From NCBI GenBank assembly GCA_964373575.1, contig CAYJVB010000007.1, forward strand, positions 1 through 32,968: 32,968 bases of DNA, written 5' to 3'. A program made the translations under genes and the position numbers. The stretch is from CAYJVB01 sp964373575. GTDB taxonomy: Archaea > Aenigmatarchaeota > Aenigmatarchaeia > CG10238-14. Positions 31,073 to 32,968 of the stretch are shown here, piece after piece. Within the stretch, counting starts at the first letter, position 1, and each line of letters begins with the position of its first letter. The notes below the pieces were generated by a model that saw only the letters and a list, made by a program, of their open reading frames with translations, had not been told where the DNA came from and ran no database searches.

Positions 31073-32506
31073 ATGAAAATATTCTTCATAACGCCTTTTG
31101 AAGGTAAGAAACATTACCAGAAAGATGTCGACAAAATTATTGAAATAATAGAATCTACTGGGGCTAAAGTTTTAAGTCCAGAAAAAACTAGAGAATATCA
31201 AGATGCCTTTCGTGAAGAAAATTTAAAGAAATTTGGAAGTAGAGAAAGCATACACTACGAATTCATAAAACAAGGCGTTCTTAATGCTGATGCAATAATA
31301 GTCGAAGCGAGCCATGAAGATTTCAGAGTGGGACATGAAACTACTTTGGCTGTTCTTCATAGAAAACCCGTCCTTTGTTTATCAAAAAACATTGATTTTG
31401 GTAAATACATTAGACATGAAGGTTTTAGAGGTGCCCAATATAATGAAAAAAATATTAAAGGTATTGTCCTGAATTTTCTTTCTGAAGTCAGCAAAAATAT
31501 ACTTTCAAAACGTAAAGCCAATTTCAAATTTTCTAGTACAAACTGGAGAACACAAAAGATCACACCAAAGAAAAACATTGCTGCTCTTGGCTCAATAAAC
31601 ATTGACATGGTAACGAAGGTGCCGATAATACCCAAAGAAAATGAGGTTGTAATTAGCGAAGGCTTGAAGCTTATTACAGGAGGTAAAGCAACAAATGCTG
31701 CTATAGCTATGTCAAGATTGCAAGAAAAAGTCTATATGATCGGAAAAATAGGTAATGATTTCTTTGGAGAGGAAGCAAAGACTATATTGAAGAATGAAGG
31801 GATAAATGTAGATTTTGTGGATGAAGACGTTTTTATTCCTACAGGAACGATTATGGTAAACGTTGATAAGAAAGGGGAAAATACAATAATTGTCAACGAA
31901 GATGCTAACATAAGAATAAATAAAAAAACCATTTCTGATTTCTTGCAACAATTAGATCAGAATTCGATAAAAGTTGATCTTTTCTATATAACACTAGAGC
32001 CACCTGCTGAAGTTGTAGAATTTGCAATAAAGGAATTCAAGAAAAGAAACGTTACTATATTTTGTGATGCTGCTCCAGAGATAAAACCTTTGCAAGAAGA
32101 TCTTTATGAATACGTTGATTTCTTATCTCCCAATGAGTATGAAGCAACAGCTATGACTGGTATAAAAGTGAAGGATGTTAGAACAGCTAAGAAAGCGTCA
32201 AAATATTTGAGAAAAAAAGGAGCGAACAATATTATTATTACATTAGGAAAATTGGGAGCAGCTTTTCTTGAGAAAGGATTAAATGTGCCGATACATTTTC
32301 CTGGGAAAAGGGTTAAGGTAGTTGATGAAACTGCCGCTGGGGATGCATTTAGGGGAGCCTTTGTCGTAAAATATCTGGAAAGTGGAAATTTGCATGAATC
32401 AATAGAATTCGCTAACAAAGCAGGGGCTTTTGCAGTTACTAAACTTGGCGCTTATGATGCGATGCCTACAATGGAAGAGTTAGAGTTTTTGGAAATTATT
32501 AGATGA
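31073..32506 (+). CDS. Fusion: nucleoside 2-deoxyribosyltransferase-like domain and PfkB kinase
   Basis: The 477-residue protein has two unrelated domains. Residues 1 to about 145 form a Rossmann-like domain: KIFFITPFEG at the start and NADAIIVEASHEDFRVGHET (71-90), where Glu89 matches the catalytic Glu of nucleoside deoxyribosyltransferases and Rcl-type nucleotide hydrolases. After a linker (145-165), residues 168-477 are a ribokinase/PfkB kinase: ALGSINIDMV, GGKATNAA (203-210), and TAAGDAF with catalytic Asp424. It may cleave or exchange a nucleoside base and phosphorylate a sugar or nucleoside in one polypeptide. It starts 1 nt after the YbaK stop. TTG 31064 is a less likely start. Confidence 0.85.
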   Translation: MKIFFITPFEGKKHYQKDVDKIIEIIESTGAKVLSPEKTREYQDAFREENLKKFGSRESIHYEFIKQGVLNADAIIVEASHEDFRVGHETTLAVLHRKPVLCLSKNIDFGKYIRHEGFRGAQYNEKNIKGIVLNFLSEVSKNILSKRKANFKFSSTNWRTQKITPKKNIAALGSINIDMVTKVPIIPKENEVVISEGLKLITGGKATNAAIAMSRLQEKVYMIGKIGNDFFGEEAKTILKNEGINVDFVDEDVFIPTGTIMVNVDKKGENTIIVNEDANIRINKKTISDFLQQLDQNSIKVDLFYITLEPPAEVVEFAIKEFKKRNVTIFCDAAPEIKPLQEDLYEYVDFLSPNEYEATAMTGIKVKDVRTAKKASKYLRKKGANNIIITLGKLGAAFLEKGLNVPIHFPGKRVKVVDETAAGDAFRGAFVVKYLESGNLHESIEFANKAGAFAVTKLGAYDAMPTMEELEFLEIIR

Positions 32507-32597
32507 TTGTTTGTGAAACTGAAATTTGATATCTAGGACAAAAAGTTATTTGACTTTACCAATGTTAGAAATTCAGAATTTTAACTATATGAGTATG

Positions 32598-32840
32598 TTA
32601 CTGTAATAATTCTAATTTCATAATGGATTCTGTGTAGAAATAATCTAAAAATTTATCTTTTGGTAATTTATCATTTATTAGTTCTCCCGCAAAGTATAAT
32701 TTCTGCAATCCCAAAGAACCGTCTTCTACATGTGAATAATATACTATTGTTGTTCGAGGTGGAAATCCTAAAAATTGTCTAGTAATTCGTACAGCAGTTC
32801 CCGGTGGTATACTCATTTCGTTTATTTGTCTATAATCCAT
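32598..32840 (-). CDS. Small uncharacterised protein
   Basis: The 80-residue soluble protein begins MDYRQINEMSIPPGTAVRITRQ, with a beta-like middle (TTIVYYSHV) and a helical end (PKDKFLDYFYTESIMKLELL). No signal peptide, membrane segment or known motif is seen. A TATA-like TTTATATAG lies about 50 bp upstream on the minus strand, predicting a leader of about 25 nt. The plus-strand end of the window beyond it (32841-32968) holds nothing else I can identify. Confidence 0.6.
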   Translation of the reverse strand: MDYRQINEMSIPPGTAVRITRQFLGFPPRTTIVYYSHVEDGSLGLQKLYFAGELINDKLPKDKFLDYFYTESIMKLELLQ

Positions 32841-32968
32841 TCAAACATCAACCTGATTGAAAACATAATAAAATAGAATTACTACTATATAAATTTGGTT
32901 TTTATGACGTTTCTCCGGTATCGTTGCTTAATTACCCAATTTAGTTGAACAGAAAGTATAATATCGGA

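Overview
This 33 kb window looks like chromosomal DNA of an archaeon, most likely a small-genome DPANN-type lineage. Supporting signs are an archaeal S-layer protein with the 'VLVGGP' C-terminal signature, aMBF1, Pth2, an archaeal-type alanyl-tRNA synthetase, tRNA genes without encoded CCA that appear to carry short introns, and TATA-like boxes about 25 bp upstream of many start codons (probable leaderless mRNAs). Base composition is AT-rich throughout. There are no rRNA genes, CRISPR arrays, insertion sequences or obvious prophage genes.

Layout. Positions 1-2575 hold three minus-strand tRNA genes (Leu-CAA, Gly-GCC, Thr-CGU), three small uncharacterised genes and a VapBC toxin-antitoxin pair. 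Positions 2615-8471 hold a degenerate radical-SAM family protein, a membrane-anchored winged-helix regulator, the 789-residue S-layer protein with a structured leader, and two membrane-anchored extracytoplasmic proteins (one thioredoxin-like). Positions 8506-11087 carry two translationally coupled GT2 glycosyltransferases. Positions 11088-12365 carry pth2, an unknown gene and the aMBF1 gene on the minus strand.

Positions 12512-19400 are housekeeping: a CBS-less IMPDH/GMP-reductase family enzyme, purA and purB (together the IMP branch point of purine metabolism), then ileS. Positions 19802-25731 are an envelope or secretion island. It has a CBS-pair protein, a secreted subtilisin, a secreted Cys-rich/Thr-rich protein, and a tight minus-strand run encoding a single-pass protein with three NPF motifs, a 580-residue secreted protein of about ten four-cysteine modules, a four-helix membrane protein and a DinB-fold protein. 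Positions 25951-32840 hold alaS lacking the C-terminal C-Ala region, a HicB gene followed by an internally deleted hicA joined in frame to a HAD phosphatase, an AmpS-like aminopeptidase, a YbaK-type tRNA deacylase, and an unusual fusion of a nucleoside 2-deoxyribosyltransferase-like domain to a PfkB kinase.

The points most worth a second look are: the radical-SAM homologue in which all three cluster cysteines are substituted in register; the deoxyribosyltransferase-PfkB fusion; the hicA deletion scar; two tRNAs whose introns both seem to interrupt the anticodon stem at 30/31; the tandem hairpins at the predicted 5' end of the S-layer mRNA; and the modular Cys-rich protein operon. All family names come from recognising motifs by eye; no database search was run.
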